A stretch of 64,000 bases of DNA. Origin: Dryomyza anilis. Its lineage: Eukaryota; Arthropoda; Insecta; Diptera; Dryomyzidae. The position numbers and the translations under genes were made by a program. The notes beneath the pieces are model-generated. The model searched no databases. It was not told the DNA's origin and was given only the letters and a program-made list of their open reading frames with translations. Numbering within the stretch: the first letter of the stretch is position 1; every line of letters starts with the position of its first letter. Shown in pieces: positions 33,450 to 45,620 of the stretch. The DNA is taken from assembly GCA_951804985.1 (NCBI GenBank), contig OX638130.1, forward strand, positions 127,857,593-127,921,592, in the 5' to 3' direction.

Positions 33450-33960
33450 TTTCAATTAAATGAGGCTAGGTAGGGCCAAAAGAATGTGAACACATCATAT
33501 TCACCTTAGAATAGCAGTAATCACTTCTCCAACCAAACCTTTATGTAAATGTCTAACTTTATTTTTTCCGTAGTGATGAAAAGGTTGTTTCTTTTGCCAA
33601 AACTTCAGATTGCTTGACAAACAAGGAATTTTTACGAAATTTCGATTCCTTCATGATCCTAAATTTTTGGTCCACATTTCGCCATGAATATGCAATATAA
33701 AATTCCTGACCAGGATGTTTCGAAAAGTCGGTTAGACGTACGTTTCGTTATCCATTTGAATTTTTCAAAAATAACGTACCAAAAAGAACATTCCATTAGT
33801 GTGTGGAACTTTTATAATCTTCAACGTCTTTAGTCAATCCTATGGACAAATTCAGTTCAATCCTACGGACAAATGACTCTAAACGTTCAATTTGTCGATC
33901 TTCTTTGATTTTTCTCTGTCACAGATACACTTTGTCTTCCAGACCTTGTCTTTCGTGTGA
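33450..33960 (-). pseudogene. Decayed Tc1/mariner-superfamily transposase
   Basis: Read on the minus strand, the stretch from about 33755 down to 33590 gives MDNETYV, then after a frameshift DFSKHPGQEFY, and further on KFRIMKESKFRKN. The order resembles the catalytic-core region of mariner-like transposases, where 'DDETYV', 'PGQ.FY' and a 'KF.KK' block precede a 'WQAIC' motif. That comparison is from memory of the family. A stop follows TYV and the downstream WQAIC block is not readable, so the gene is dead. The text further upstream on the same strand (to about 33960) probably holds the N-terminal part. Element ends were not identified. Confidence 0.55.
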
Positions 33961-35160
33961 TGGTCTCGCCTTATTTAAACTTATTTTTATTCTTTTAACA
34001 GCACGCTGCAAAAAAAAGTGATCTCCCAAACATAATTTTGCAGGCATTACATATATCTTTGAAGCTTTATGCAAACAAAAGTATTATTTCAATGCGAAAC
34101 ATTATTATAATAAAAGCCAAACATATTTTTGTTTTCGTTGAAACATATTTATGTTCAGAATGAATAATTTTCGGCGGTATTGCAAACATTATATGGTTGT
34201 CACCCAGTAACAATCACGAATAACCAAATACATATAATTCATAGAACGTTTTTGTTGTAGTTGGGTGTGTTAAATACCGGAAATATCAAACATACATATA
34301 TTAATATCTTATGAAATATATATTTCTACATAAACATTAATATAGTAAATTGATGTAAATCTGTGATTAAAATAATTCATGATTAAATATCGTATAATAA
34401 TATTTCAATCTGAACAAAATAATAATACAATTCAATTATAATGTAATTAGATTTTACTCCTAATATTTATATGGTGATTTCGAATTACGTTATAATTACA
34501 TTCAAACATATTCAAAAAAATCTTTTCTATCCGTGAGTTTATAGCTCGAATCACACGATTGAATAAACAGTCAACTTTTGAATAAATTTTCAAAACAATT
34601 TAAATATCAATCGTGTGATTGCCTTATTTTCCATGCAACATTTTTTTAGATTTTTACTTTGAATATCTCACAATTCATTTTCTTACTTCCACTTCAATTG
34701 ACATTTTTTAAGTTATGGACGAGTTCACTTTCATAAATATACTTTTTGGACATTCAATCTGCAACTTTCTACATACAATTTTTTTTTTATGATTTATAAA
34801 AAATACAGTAAATAACACTACACAACAAAATGAGAGAAAAAGTTAGCGCAGTAAATGCCATTATTTTTGTATTATTGGAAATGACCCGCAGAATTTCAAT
34901 ATAAGAACTAAAAATTTTACGATATCAGATTTACGAGATATCAGGCAATAACTATTGTACTGATCTTTCAAAAAGGTGGTCACATATATTTGTAAATATC
35001 TCGTGTTCTGTACAACACATAAGCTCAAGTGTTATATCGAATGATAGGTAATTAAATATCCAATATTCCTGAGTATTACTTATAGCTTTAAAATAATACA
35101 TTCATTAAGTATATTTTGTAAAATAATTCAATAAATTTTGCCAAGGTTATTGTATTCTTG
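33961..35160. other. AT-rich non-coding DNA with one inverted repeat
   Basis: AATCACACGATTGA (34549-34562) and its exact complement TCAATCGTGTGATT (34607-34620) flank a 44-nt spacer. No gene or other repeat is seen. Confidence 0.45.
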
Positions 35161-35164
35161 GAAT

Positions 35165-35880
35165 TTCTGACAGAAATATGATTAAAAACACTCAGGACGT
35201 CATTTACAAAAACAAAGTAATATGTAGCATAGAATTTTTGAACAGATAGAATTGTTGGCAAGGTCGCGGCTGTTTAGAAATATTTTTTCGAAAGATTTTA
35301 ATTAGACAAAGTTGAAGTTTGTATCTCAAAATATGTCATGAATCTGCCATTAAAATTCCAAAAAATGTTACAACCTGCTATACACCAAAATATTCCTTTT
35401 TTCTGTGAGTTTAACAGAAATATGCACGAAATATTCCTGGAAAATGCCTAAAATTTAGTTTCGGTTACCTATACAACATTTTTGACAGGGTCAAAGCTGT
35501 TTATAAATATTTTTCGAAATATTTTAAGCAGAGTTTTTATCTGTCCGTTCTCAAAATATGCCCGTGACAAAATATATGGCACTTTTGAGGAATATTTCCG
35601 ACAAATTTCCGGCAAATAGGCAGATAAATGGAAGTTTGAATTGATTATCATTATCTGGAATTTTAAAGGTCTATTTTGGGAAAGTTTTTGATATAAACTC
35701 CGCCAGTGTCTGGTTGAAATATGTCGAAAAAAATCTTTTTAAAATTCTAAATATTCTATTAAATTTGATAATCTATCATACATTTCCCAAAAACTTCCAT
35801 TATATGTTTGCTTGAAACATGCTGGAGAACTCCTGTAAAATGCCTGACATTTTGTCTCGGGTATGAAAACCCAATCAGCT
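35165..35880. repeat. Dispersed 'GGTCGAGGC' family (copy at 35 kb)
   Basis: Family phrases recur, each at least twice: 'ttggcaaggtcgcggctgtttagaaatatttttt' (35255), 'tgacagggtcaaagctgtttataaatattttt' (35480), 'ccaaaaacttccattatatgtttgc' and 'ctgtaaaatgcctgacattttgtctcggg'. The copy is internally repetitive like the one at 7.9-9.0 kb. Confidence 0.6.
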
Positions 35881-35900
35881 TCGTATCAATATAGATTTCC

Positions 35901-35990
35901 CAAATGAAAATTTAATCTAGAAATGATATTGATTCGATATTCCCCTAACAATATCGAATCAATATCATGTATAGATTAACCTTTCATTTG
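35901..35990. repeat. 90-nt hairpin with 41-nt arms
   Basis: The arms 35901-35941 and 35950-35990 pair with four mismatches (two adjacent near the base, two single in the middle) around an 8-nt loop, CCCCTAAC. The top 19 base pairs next to the loop are uninterrupted (ATGATATTGATTCGATATT). The size is that of a microRNA precursor, but a small palindromic transposon would look the same. Confidence 0.8.
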
Positions 35991-35999
35991 ATTTGTTCG

Positions 36000-38250
36000 A
36001 AAAATAAAATATACTGTAAGACATTTAAAACTGGAATATAATAAAATATTCGATTAATATTATCTCTAAATTATGAATTTCCGTTGAAATTATATGAAAA
36101 TTATATTCCTTGTTGAACCGAAGTCAGTGCACATTGCCCCGATCTCTGTTATCTTCCGCGATAAAGCCACAATTTTGAATTATTGCGTGAAAATACATAT
36201 CTAAACTGTATCTAAACTTAACGATGCGTGTCACGCACGCACTACAAGTCAAGTGCATGCCTTGATTATGGACGCTACAATTGTCAGACATGTGGCAGCA
36301 CTAGGTGCCTAACTGCCAATTGAGAAGTGTGCGAACATTGCACTCTGGCAGCACTTATGTCAGAGGAGGAAGAGGAGCACAATGAGATCTAGTAATAGAT
36401 GGAATAAAAGCAGGTGCTTTTGCACAAGAAGCACTGTTCCGGCGGATGTCTGTTGTATTTATTGTTATTATATTTTGTCGATTCACAATCGAAAAGGCAC
36501 AGATAGCACAGGTTGGAAGGAGGAAGAAATCAAATAAGTTGGCACCAGGGCTTTTATGTTAAGCATACATCCTGCCTACTACACGGTGACAGCGGGAAAC
36601 GGATGTTTGTGCCATTCATCCATGATGATGTTGAATATTTGTGCGAAAAATGCGCGCGTCGTCTGTTTGCGTGCGTGATCAATTGACGTGCGTGCTTGCG
36701 TTCGTGTGTTTATTTGGACAGCGCCAAGGTAGCTGGCTGCCTGGCAATTTGCATTTGTGATGGAGTCGCACAGCATATATGTCTCTGGGTGTTTGTGTCC
36801 GTCCGTCCGCCTGTCTGTTTGTCTGTTGACAACATTGTGTCACACACAAGACAAGCGAACCGTGACGCATTATTTTGTCGAAATTGCTGTGCGTTATTGG
36901 CAGCGTTGCTTGTGACGCAAGCCTTTCGCCGTGTAACGGCATGTTAGAAATTTCCGCTTCCGTTTGCGCTCGCCTCAAGTGTATGTGTGAGATGTATGTG
37001 TGTGGTATATGTGTCTGTGTGTGTGTGTGTCATGAGTTACTACCGGCACTGGCTCAAGTTGTGTTGTGTTTGTTTGCTAACGGAAATTGTTGTTCACGCC
37101 GCCGTTTGTCGTCCTCAACATCCGCGATATCCGCCATTCAAATTGCGTCCGTGAAATCTACGGCATGTTCTGCGACCTCCGTGCAAAATTCCTCCTATTG
37201 ACGCATATCTCAAGCAGCCAAATATTTGCGCAGCGCATGTTAATAACATTTGAAATATTTGCCTCCTGAATAAATAACTTTGATTTGGCCAAAGTGTGAA
37301 AAATGTAATTTTGAAATTTTTCAGCTGTCACAGGGAAAAGGGTTTCCGAAGAACTATGTTTTAATGTAAAATATTCAAATTCAAATTTTCACCGAATAAA
37401 TTTATTAATAAATATTAAATTGTTTACTTGAAAAATGAAAATTTCACTAAAAATTAAATTTTAAACTAAAGATTAAATTTTTCATTAAATATGAAATTTT
37501 TCACAAAAATTTAAACTTTTATCTAAAAATCAAAATTTTTTTTTTTTTTGATAATTTCGATTTTTTAATTTTATCGCTCGATTTTTGTCGTAAAAACAAC
37601 TTCGATTTTACAAACTCAATATTGCGTTTTTATTAAAAACAGCAGAAATGCCTCGCGTGTCTAGCAGCCGCAACTAGAAACCATTTCCGGCCATCAACAG
37701 CCTGGAAGCCGCCATTTAATTGTTGTCAACGCAGTCGCCACTGCTGCTTGGCATCTAATGTAGTTTATGTGTTACACCAACAACAACAACAAAAACAAGA
37801 ACAACTGAAACAAGTACTCAATGCATTTGCAATAAACGAACTAACGACCGAACGAATAAACGAATGCACGCGGTGTCAACATCACTGACTGTCACTCGGT
37901 CTCATCCCGTATGTCTGTCTGTCCGTCCATCCTCTAACAGACAAGCACCAGTTGTCAAGGGTTCGCCGTAAAAGTTGATAAAAACAATTAAATGCGAATG
38001 ACGCAAGACACCAGCCTGATGGCTGCCACAGTGTCATTTCATCGTTGCACCCAGGGTTTTTGTCCTGCTATATGATGCTATATGTTCTGCCGCCCCAGCT
38101 CCCTCGGCCACCAAGGCAGGCAGGCAGTCAGCTCAATGCGTTGCAAAGAAAATTGAAAACTCGCAATTTTCACATAATCACTTTTTGATTTGAAATGTGC
38201 GCCTCCTTTGTTCGACTAGATGCAGTTTAACACTTTATTGGAATATCGAA
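36000..38250. other. Non-coding DNA, largely higher complexity
   Basis: The segments 36110-37270 and 37640-38230 are GC-richer and mostly unique, with tgtgtgtg and gtctgtctg runs. Several overlapping frames of 60-110 codons occur on both strands near 36.7-37.2 kb. None has a family motif and their arrangement is typical of GC-rich non-coding DNA. Between 37380 and 37560 the sequence loosely resembles the 19-bp minisatellite. Confidence 0.4.
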
Positions 38251-38251
38251 C

Positions 38252-39918
38252 GGCGCACAGTGTAGCAAAATATAATATTCAAAATTTCACAAAAACAAAA
38301 AAAAATATATAAAATTTAAATTCTTTAAATTTTAATTGTGCATTATAAATTAAATTCTTCACTAAAATTTAATTTTTCACAAAATTCTACTTTGAATTAC
38401 ATTTTTGTACTAAATATTTGATTTACTAAATTTTCACTAATAATACAATTTTTCACTAAAAATTCAATTTTTCACTAGAAATTTAATTTTTCACTAAAAA
38501 ATCAATTTTTCACTAAAAAATTCAATTATCTACTAAATATTCAATTTTTCACTAAAAATTCAATTTTTCACTAAAAATTCAATTTTTCACTAAAAATTCA
38601 ATTTTTCACTAAAAATTCAATTTTTCACTAAAAATTCAATTTTTCACTAAAAATTCAATTTTTCACTAAAAATTCAATTTTTCACTAAAAATTCAATTTT
38701 TCACTATAAATTCAATTTTTCACTAAAAATTCAATTTTTCACTAAAAATTCAATTTTTCACTATTAATTCAATTTTTCACTAAAAATTCAATTTTTCACT
38801 AAAAATTCAATTTTTCACTAAAAATTCAATTTTTCACTAAAAATTCAATTTTTCACTAAAAATTCAATTTTTCACTAAAAATTCAATTTTTCACTAAAAA
38901 TTCAATTTTTCACTAAAAATTCAATTTTTCACTAAAAATTCAATTTTTCACTAAAAATTCAATTTTTCACTAAAAATTCAATTTTTCACTAATAATGCAA
39001 TTTTTCACTAAAAATTAAATTTTTCACTAAAAATTCAATTTTTCACTAAAAATTCAATTTTTCACTAAAAATTCAATTTTTCACTAAAAATTGAATTTTT
39101 CACTAAAAATTTAATTTTTCACTAAAAATTAAATTTTTCACTAAAAATTAAATTTTTCACTAAAAATTAAATTTTTCACTAAAAATTCAATTTTTCACTA
39201 AAAATTCAATTTTTCACTAAAAATTAAATTTTTCACTAAAAATTAAATTTTTCACTAAAAATTAAATTTTTCACTAAAAATTAAATTTTTCACTAAAAAT
39301 TAAATTTTTCACTAAAAATTAAAATTTTCACTAAAAATTAAATTTTTCACTAAAAAATCAATTTTTCACTAAAAATTCAATTTTTCACTAAAAAATTCAA
39401 TTTTTCACTAAAAATTCAATTTTTCACTAAAAATTCAATATTTCACTAAAAATTCAATTTTTCACTAAAAATTCAATTTTTCACTAAAAATTCAATTTCT
39501 CACTAAAAATTCAATTTTTCACTAAAAATTCAATTTTTCACTAAAAATTCAATGTTTCACTAAAAATTCAATATTTCACTAAAAATTCAATTTTTCACTA
39601 AAAAATTCAATTTTTCACTAAAAATTCAAATTTTCACTAAAAATTTAATTATTCATTAAAAATTTAATTTACACTAAAAATTCAATTTTTCACTAAAAAT
39701 AAAATTTTTACTAAAAATTATATTTTTTTCTAAAAATTCAAATAAAAAAATATGTTTTCACTTAATATTATTTTTTTTTTACTCAAAATAAAATTTTGAA
39801 AGGAAATTTATCATTAAAAATAATATTTTTCATGGAAAATTTAATTTTTATTGAAAATTAAGTTTTTCATTAAATATTCAAAATTTCTCTAAAAATTAAA
39901 TTTGCTCCACTGTGCGCC
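38252..39918. mobile_element. Candidate 1.67 kb element: minisatellite between 18-bp TIRs
   Basis: GGCGCACAGTGTAGCAAA (38252-38269) and TTTGCTCCACTGTGCGCC (39901-39918) are inverted repeats with one mismatch. Everything between them is AT-rich, mostly the 19-bp array. Complex, GC-richer sequence resumes immediately outside on both sides, so the array seems to have arrived as, or within, an inserted unit. No target duplication is certain. Confidence 0.6.
38330..39730 (+). repeat. 19-bp minisatellite array 1, unit AAAAATTCAATTTTTCACT
   Basis: About 70 units are nearly identical in the core (38560-39100). A block at about 39110-39350 is dominated by the variant AAAAATTAAATTTTTCACT; the C form then returns. 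Both edges decay into degenerate units. No spacers of different sequence are present, so this is not a CRISPR-like array. Confidence 0.97.
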
Positions 39919-41735
39919 TACATATCGTGTCCGTACGTTGTTCGTGCCACTCACAGCCGCCATTAGAGATGTCGCTGAAGTGCATTCGCAGTCGTGTGAA
40001 TGTTCGCCATCAGCGGCGACACAAACGAATGACGCTGCACAGCCGCCCGCGATGTTTTTTTCGGGACACAATGCGAAGAAGCCGTCGTCGTTCAAGCTGT
40101 TGTCAGAATCCCTTAGGTTTTATTTTTTTTTTTCAATTTTTGTTTCTATTTTTTTTGCAGCATTGTTTAGCAAATGCAGCTGCAATGGCGGCTCTGCTAC
40201 TAGTTAACGGTAACAATGAGAAATTTTCAAAATGGCGCACACGAGGGCGGTGGTAACAAACGAGAATGGGTAGGTGGTGTCGCGCAGAGTATTGAGCTGC
40301 ATTTAGTGGCACAGCTATTGAGCAACTTTAGCAACGCGTAAACAATTTTGTTTTTTTTTTGCGACATGAGCCTGCGAAGAATTGTTGCCCGATTGCAGCG
40401 CCCTCTGTTGCTGCGCAGCATTTAGCAAAACAATATAAACCGAAAGAGGACAAAAATGTGCTGCGTTTCCGGCGACAGGAAGTTGATATTGTTGCAATTT
40501 TCAGCATGGCGGGCAACGTGTGTCGGTGTCGTTACTGCCGCCGCTGTCGCCGACGACGACGTGGCTTTTGTTGGCGCGCGTGTCGTTGGCACCATGTTTG
40601 ACACTCATTCAAAATTCTGCTGTGGTTGCTATTGCTGCTGGTTGTTGCTGCTGTAGATGCGCGCGAGCATTTCTGGCCGGATATTAAAAATTTTCCAGCG
40701 CGAAATGCTGAAATGAATGAAAATATCCGGTGCGCTGCAATGAAGAAATGCAAAGAACAAATAACAGCAACAATTGCTGACTGTGCTGTGTTTACAAGCG
40801 ATTCATTTATTTAACGGCAACATCAAATATTCAAATTTAGCAAATTCATATTCTATATTTAACTCATACATAAATGTATTGAATTCAAATGAAAATTATT
40901 ATTTCAATGAATCGTTATAAATCTCAGAATCATCATAAACTTTCTCAATTACAAAATATTCTATTCTTTCATTTGTATAGAATTAAAATACAAATTAGCG
41001 CCAAGATTTTAACTAATTAACAAAAATATATAAAATGTAGCCATACAAAATGCTGTTGCCATCAGACCACCAACTGATTTTTGTTTTGTGAGGGGAGAGA
41101 ATTCTTCGGAATGTCATCTGTTTTGCTTGGTTACTTTCATTTTGTAGTTGCGGTCTGTTATAAGTGAATTTATGGGGAAATTGAGTGGTAAGGATATTAT
41201 TTGCGTTCTTTTTAAATATTGAAGCACAGTAAAGCAAAGTGAAACATTTTAAAAATTAAATGTTAATTATTTTTCATTGCTTTATCATTTGCCTTAAAAC
41301 AGAAAGTACCCTGGAACTACATATTATAGAAAAACTGTATAAAAAACAAAAGATTATTTTATAAAATTGCGCTTTTTTGAAAATCTAAATTATTTACTAC
41401 TACATTTTAAAGATATATTGGCCAACTTTCAATCATATTTACATTAAAATTGTTAATTGGATTGAATTGGAAAATGTCTACTAGAGATTTCTTTAACAAT
41501 AAACGTATTACAATCCAATTAAATTCGTTAAAGCTTTGTGTCACATATTACATTCGGCTTTTAGTGAAATATTTAATTTTTGAGAATTTCGGAACATGAT
41601 CGATCTTTATATTTAAGGCAGTTCGTATTTTGAATTTTTATGCTATATAACATATTCTTAAAATAATCGAATCAATGTACCATTCCAGTTTTAAAGACCA
41701 CAAATATTATCCCCCGATAATGTAAAAATCAGTCA
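39919..41735. other. Non-coding DNA; complex block 39.9-40.8 kb
   Basis: 39919-40810 is the GC-rich continuation of the sequence interrupted by the array, open in many overlapping frames on both strands ('cgccattagagatgtcgctgaagtgc', 'gccgccgctgtcgccgacgacgacgtgg'). I find no family motif. From 40810 it is AT-rich; a short inverted pair, TTAATTGGATTG (41454) and CAATCCAATTAA (41512), is the only structure. Confidence 0.4.
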
Positions 41736-41739
41736 CTAA

Positions 41740-42085
41740 AACCCTTTGGAATATCGGTTCCGGTTCTATTTCCATGGTTTTTAAAATATCAATTCCGTTT
41801 CAAAACAAAGAAATTATATGGGTTTCGTTTACGGTTCAAAACATTATTCTCAAAATCTGGACGATTACGATTTGAATTTCGGCTCTTTGCGGTTCCTTAT
41901 AGGGACAAAAACACATTATCGATTCCGATTCTGGTTCCAACATTTTTCAAATAGCGGTTCCGGTCACACCAAAAAAATTATATGGGTTCCTATTCCGATT
42001 CCAAAAAATCGAATCGGTTCAAAAAATCGAAACGGTTCGAGTACCGGTTCCAATACCGATACCGGTCCTAATTTCGGTTTCTAGC
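41740..42085 (+). repeat. Cryptic simple repeat, GGTTCCG / GATTCCG
   Basis: Units such as 'ggttccggttct', 'gattccgattctggttcc', 'gcggttccggtc' and 'taccggttccaataccgataccggtcc' recur irregularly over about 340 bases. An 88-codon frame through it (41818-42084) has a biased, repetitive composition and is not a credible gene. Confidence 0.75.
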
Positions 42086-42169
42086 GGAGGATAAGAATAA
42101 AATGTAAAATTAAGCCTTTCAAATTGAAATACCCCACAATGGAAGACTTATAAATTAAAATTTTAATTA

Positions 42170-43245
42170 TTTACTAAAAATTAATTTTTCACTAATAAGT
42201 TAAATTTTCACAAAAAATTCAATTTTTTATTAAAAATCACTCAAAATTGATTTTTCACAAAAAATTAAATTTTTCATTAAAAATTTATCTTTCAATAAAA
42301 TTTAAATTTTTTTTCACTAAAAATTCAATTTTTCACTAAAAATTCAATTTTTCACTAAAAATTCAATTTTTCACTAAAAATTCAATTTTTCACTAAAAAT
42401 TCAATTTTTCACTAAAAATTCAATTTTTCACTAAAAATGCAATTTTTCACTAAAAATTCAATTTTCACTAAAAATTCTATTTTTCACTAAAAATGCAATT
42501 TTTCACTAAAAATTCAAATTTTCACTAAAAATTAAATTTTCACTAAAAAATTCAATTTTTCACTAAAAAAATTCAATTTTTCACTAAAACTTCAATTTTT
42601 CACTAAGAATTCAATTTTTCACTAAAAATTCAATTTTCACTAAAAGTTCAGTTTTTCACTAAAAATTCAATTTTTCACTAAAATTTCAATTGTTCACTAA
42701 AAATTCAAATTTTCACTAAAAAATTTGACACTAAAAATTCAATTTTTCACTAAAAATTAAATATTTCACTAAAAATTCAAATTTTCACTAAAAATTCAAA
42801 TTTTCACTAAAAATTCAAATTTTCACTAAAAATTCAAATTTTCAATAAAATTTAAATTTTTCACTAAAAATTCAATTTTTCACTAAAATTTAAATTTTTT
42901 ACTAAAATTTCAATTGTTCACTAAAAATTCAAATTTTCACTAAAAAATCAATTTGACACTAAAATTTCAATTGTTCACTAAAAATTCAAATTTTCACTAA
43001 AAAATGATTTGACACTAAAAATTAAATATTTCACTAAAAATTCAAATTTTCACTAAAAATTCAAATTTTCACTAAAAATTCAAATTTTCACTAAAATTTA
43101 AATTTTTCACTAAAAATTCAATTTTTGACTAAAATTTAAATTTTTCACTAAAATTTCAATTGTTCACTAAAAATTCAAATTTTCACTAAAAAATCAATTT
43201 GACACTAAAAATTCAATTTTTCACTAAAAAATTAAATTGTTTACT
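42170..43245 (+). repeat. 19-bp minisatellite array 2, same unit, more diverged
   Basis: About 55 units of AAAAATTCAATTTTTCACT carry more substitutions and 1-2-base indels than array 1. A higher-order block combining 'tttcaattgttcact', 'aaattttcactaaaaaat' and 'tttgacactaaa' occurs near 42683, 42907, 42962 and 43156. This shows segmental duplication within the array. Confidence 0.95.
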
Positions 43246-44630
43246 AAATAAATCATTCCCATAAAATTAAGTTTTACTTTATGTCAATGAATTCATATCA
43301 TATCGTATATGAGTTTATTTTATTAATTTTTTTTTGTTGCTTTTTTTTCTTGATGAGTTATATCGTATATCCATTTACAAAATCACCCATATTATAATCA
43401 ATAATATAAATTTAAAATTATTAGAATAAACTTTTTAATTTGCTCTACATTCATTACACTTTATCATTAATTTCTCTTGAAAAAAAAAAACAATTTCCAT
43501 CTTCAATCACAGCAGAAATGCCAAGTGCTCTGTTGAATGGCGTTGGTTTTATTTTTTATTCATTTTGTTCAATAGACAAACAAAGAACAAAATGCAAAAT
43601 TTTGCAATAATTAGCTGAGTGAATGAATTGAAAATATGCGCGCTGCTCCGCGCCAAAGGACAGCGAGCAATGAATGCCACAGCCAGCGAGAGCCAATAAG
43701 CGGCGCCCCGAGTGGATCGAGTACCGTCGTTGCACGCAGCATACTAAGCCAATGTTGATGATGATGATTATTTTATGGAGTCTCTTCAGCGGTGGCACCA
43801 GCAGCAACATGATGTAGTTCTTGTTGTTCTTGTCAGCAACAAATAAAACGTGTGCCGCTGCTCGGAGTATTTGCGCTGAATGCAAAGTTTTTGCTCTCGA
43901 GCATACTTTTCGAACAAAAGTAAATGCTGCACTACAAATTTTTGCTTTATTATTATTATCAGCGGCAATAGCAGCAGCTGTAGCAGCTTTTTGTAAATTT
44001 GTTTTCATTTTGTGATTTCAATTGCTATTCATTAAATTTCGAATGGCAGTCGACCGACCGACCTCCCATCCACTTCTAAGCTAATAATGTGGCCAGAGGA
44101 AACGGAAATAAATGTTGCCATGTTGCCGATGCTGCTGCTGCTGCCGCTGAAGCATAGAATTAATATTATTTTTATTGAGTGTCTAATTGGCACAAGTTTC
44201 GCGAACTCCTCCGCGCCCACGCCAACTGACTAAGTTGACAAAATTCCAGTTCAGTTTCAAGTGGAGGGTTTTTGTTTTCCATTTGTTGTTTATTAACATT
44301 TTCAATTAGCTGATGTTGCCAATGAAGAGCAACGCAACGCGCACAAAGAGCAAATGATGATTCTTTTATTATTATTATTTTTATTTTGGTATTGTTTTTG
44401 CTAATTAAAGTTATTGCATTTAATTGAAATATGTTGTCGCTTCAAATAGAAAACATCTTTGAGAGATTATTATTATTAACGCACGAATTGTCAACGAAGT
44501 AATGCAAACAAATTAATTGGTATTTTGTGTTTCTCAAATATTATTTGAAAACTTAGCATTTTTTATAATTTACAATTTTACATTTCGATGCATTTGTTTC
44601 ATCATTTTTATTCCTCATTTACAGAATTAA
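43246..44630. other. Non-coding DNA with a complex block
   Basis: 43500-44330 is GC-richer and largely unique, with poly-Q/Ala-like GCAGCA and GCTGCTG runs. A 150-codon frame on the minus strand (43556-44008) starts in a good context but has no domain, no splice partners and a composition explained by those runs. I do not call it. Confidence 0.4.
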
Positions 44631-44639
44631 ATATTTAGT

Positions 44640-45620
44640 TCGAAATGGAATTTTTAGTTCAATATTGATTTTTTTAGTTAAAAATTTTGTTTTTCTAACA
44701 ACATTGAATTTTAACTTCAAAATTGAATTTTTAGTTTATAATTGAAATTTCAGTTGAAAATTTTAGTTTTAGTCCGTTCAAATTTAGGTTTAGATCAAAA
44801 ATGAATTTTCCATTTAAAATTTAATTTTAGTAAAAAAAATAAATTTTTGTCCATTATTGAACTTCAAAATTGCATTTTTAATTCAAAATTGATTTTTTAG
44901 TTCAAAATTGAATTTTTTTATTCAAAATTTAAGTTTAGATCTAAAATTGATTTTTAATTCTAAATTTAATTTTTGTCAAAATAGTTCAAAATTGAATTCT
45001 TACGCCAAATTGAATTCTTAGTTCAAAAACTAATTTTAAGTTAAAAAATTAATATCTTGTTCAAAATTGATTTTTAACTTTAAAATTAAATTTTTTGTTA
45101 AAAATTCAATAAGTTCAAAATTGAATTTTTAGTATAAAATTGAATTTTTGGTTCAAAATTTAATTTATGTATTTTTAATTCAGAATTAATTTTTAGTTAA
45201 AAATTCAAATTTTAGTTATAAAGAGAATTTTTAGTTCAAAATTGAATTTTTAGTTCAAAATTGAATTTTTGTTCAAAATTGAATTTTTAGTTCAAAAACT
45301 AATTTTAAGTTAAAAAATTATTATTTTGTTCAAAATTGAATTTTTAGTCTAAAATTCAAATTTTAGTTCAAAATTGAAATTTTAGTTCAAAAATGTATTT
45401 TTGGTTCAGAATTGAATTTAAGTTCAATATTTAATTCAAAATTTAAATTTAGTTCTAAATTGATATAAAATTTCAAAATTGAATTTTTATTTCAAAATAA
45501 CATTTTTAGTTTATTTTAAAAAATTGTAATTAGAATTTGAATTCCTCGACTAAAATTAAATTCCTAGTTCAAATCTGAAATTTCATTTCAGCAATGAGTT
45601 TACATTTTTAGTTACAGAGT
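44640..45620 (-). repeat. 19-bp minisatellite array 3, inverted subfamily
   Basis: On the + strand the unit reads TTTTTAGTTCAAAATTGAA. Its reverse complement TTCAATTTTGAACTAAAAA differs from the array 1 unit (TTCAATTTTTCACTAAAAA) at only three positions. It is the same 19-mer in the opposite orientation and as a distinct subfamily. Units are strongly diverged. Confidence 0.88.

Noticed and set aside
36690..37200. Several overlapping 60-108-codon frames on both strands.
   Set aside because: Overlap on both strands, tgtgtg-derived Cys/Val runs and no family resemblance indicate GC-rich non-coding DNA.
38330..39730. Superficial likeness to a CRISPR array (regular short repeats).
   Set aside because: There are no unique spacers; the whole unit repeats. 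The context is an insect genome.
43556..44008. A 150-codon minus-strand frame with a good start context.
   Set aside because: Its residues reflect GCAGCA/TTATTATTA runs, no family motif is visible and there is no splice or neighbour support. RNA-seq or conservation would be needed to revive it.
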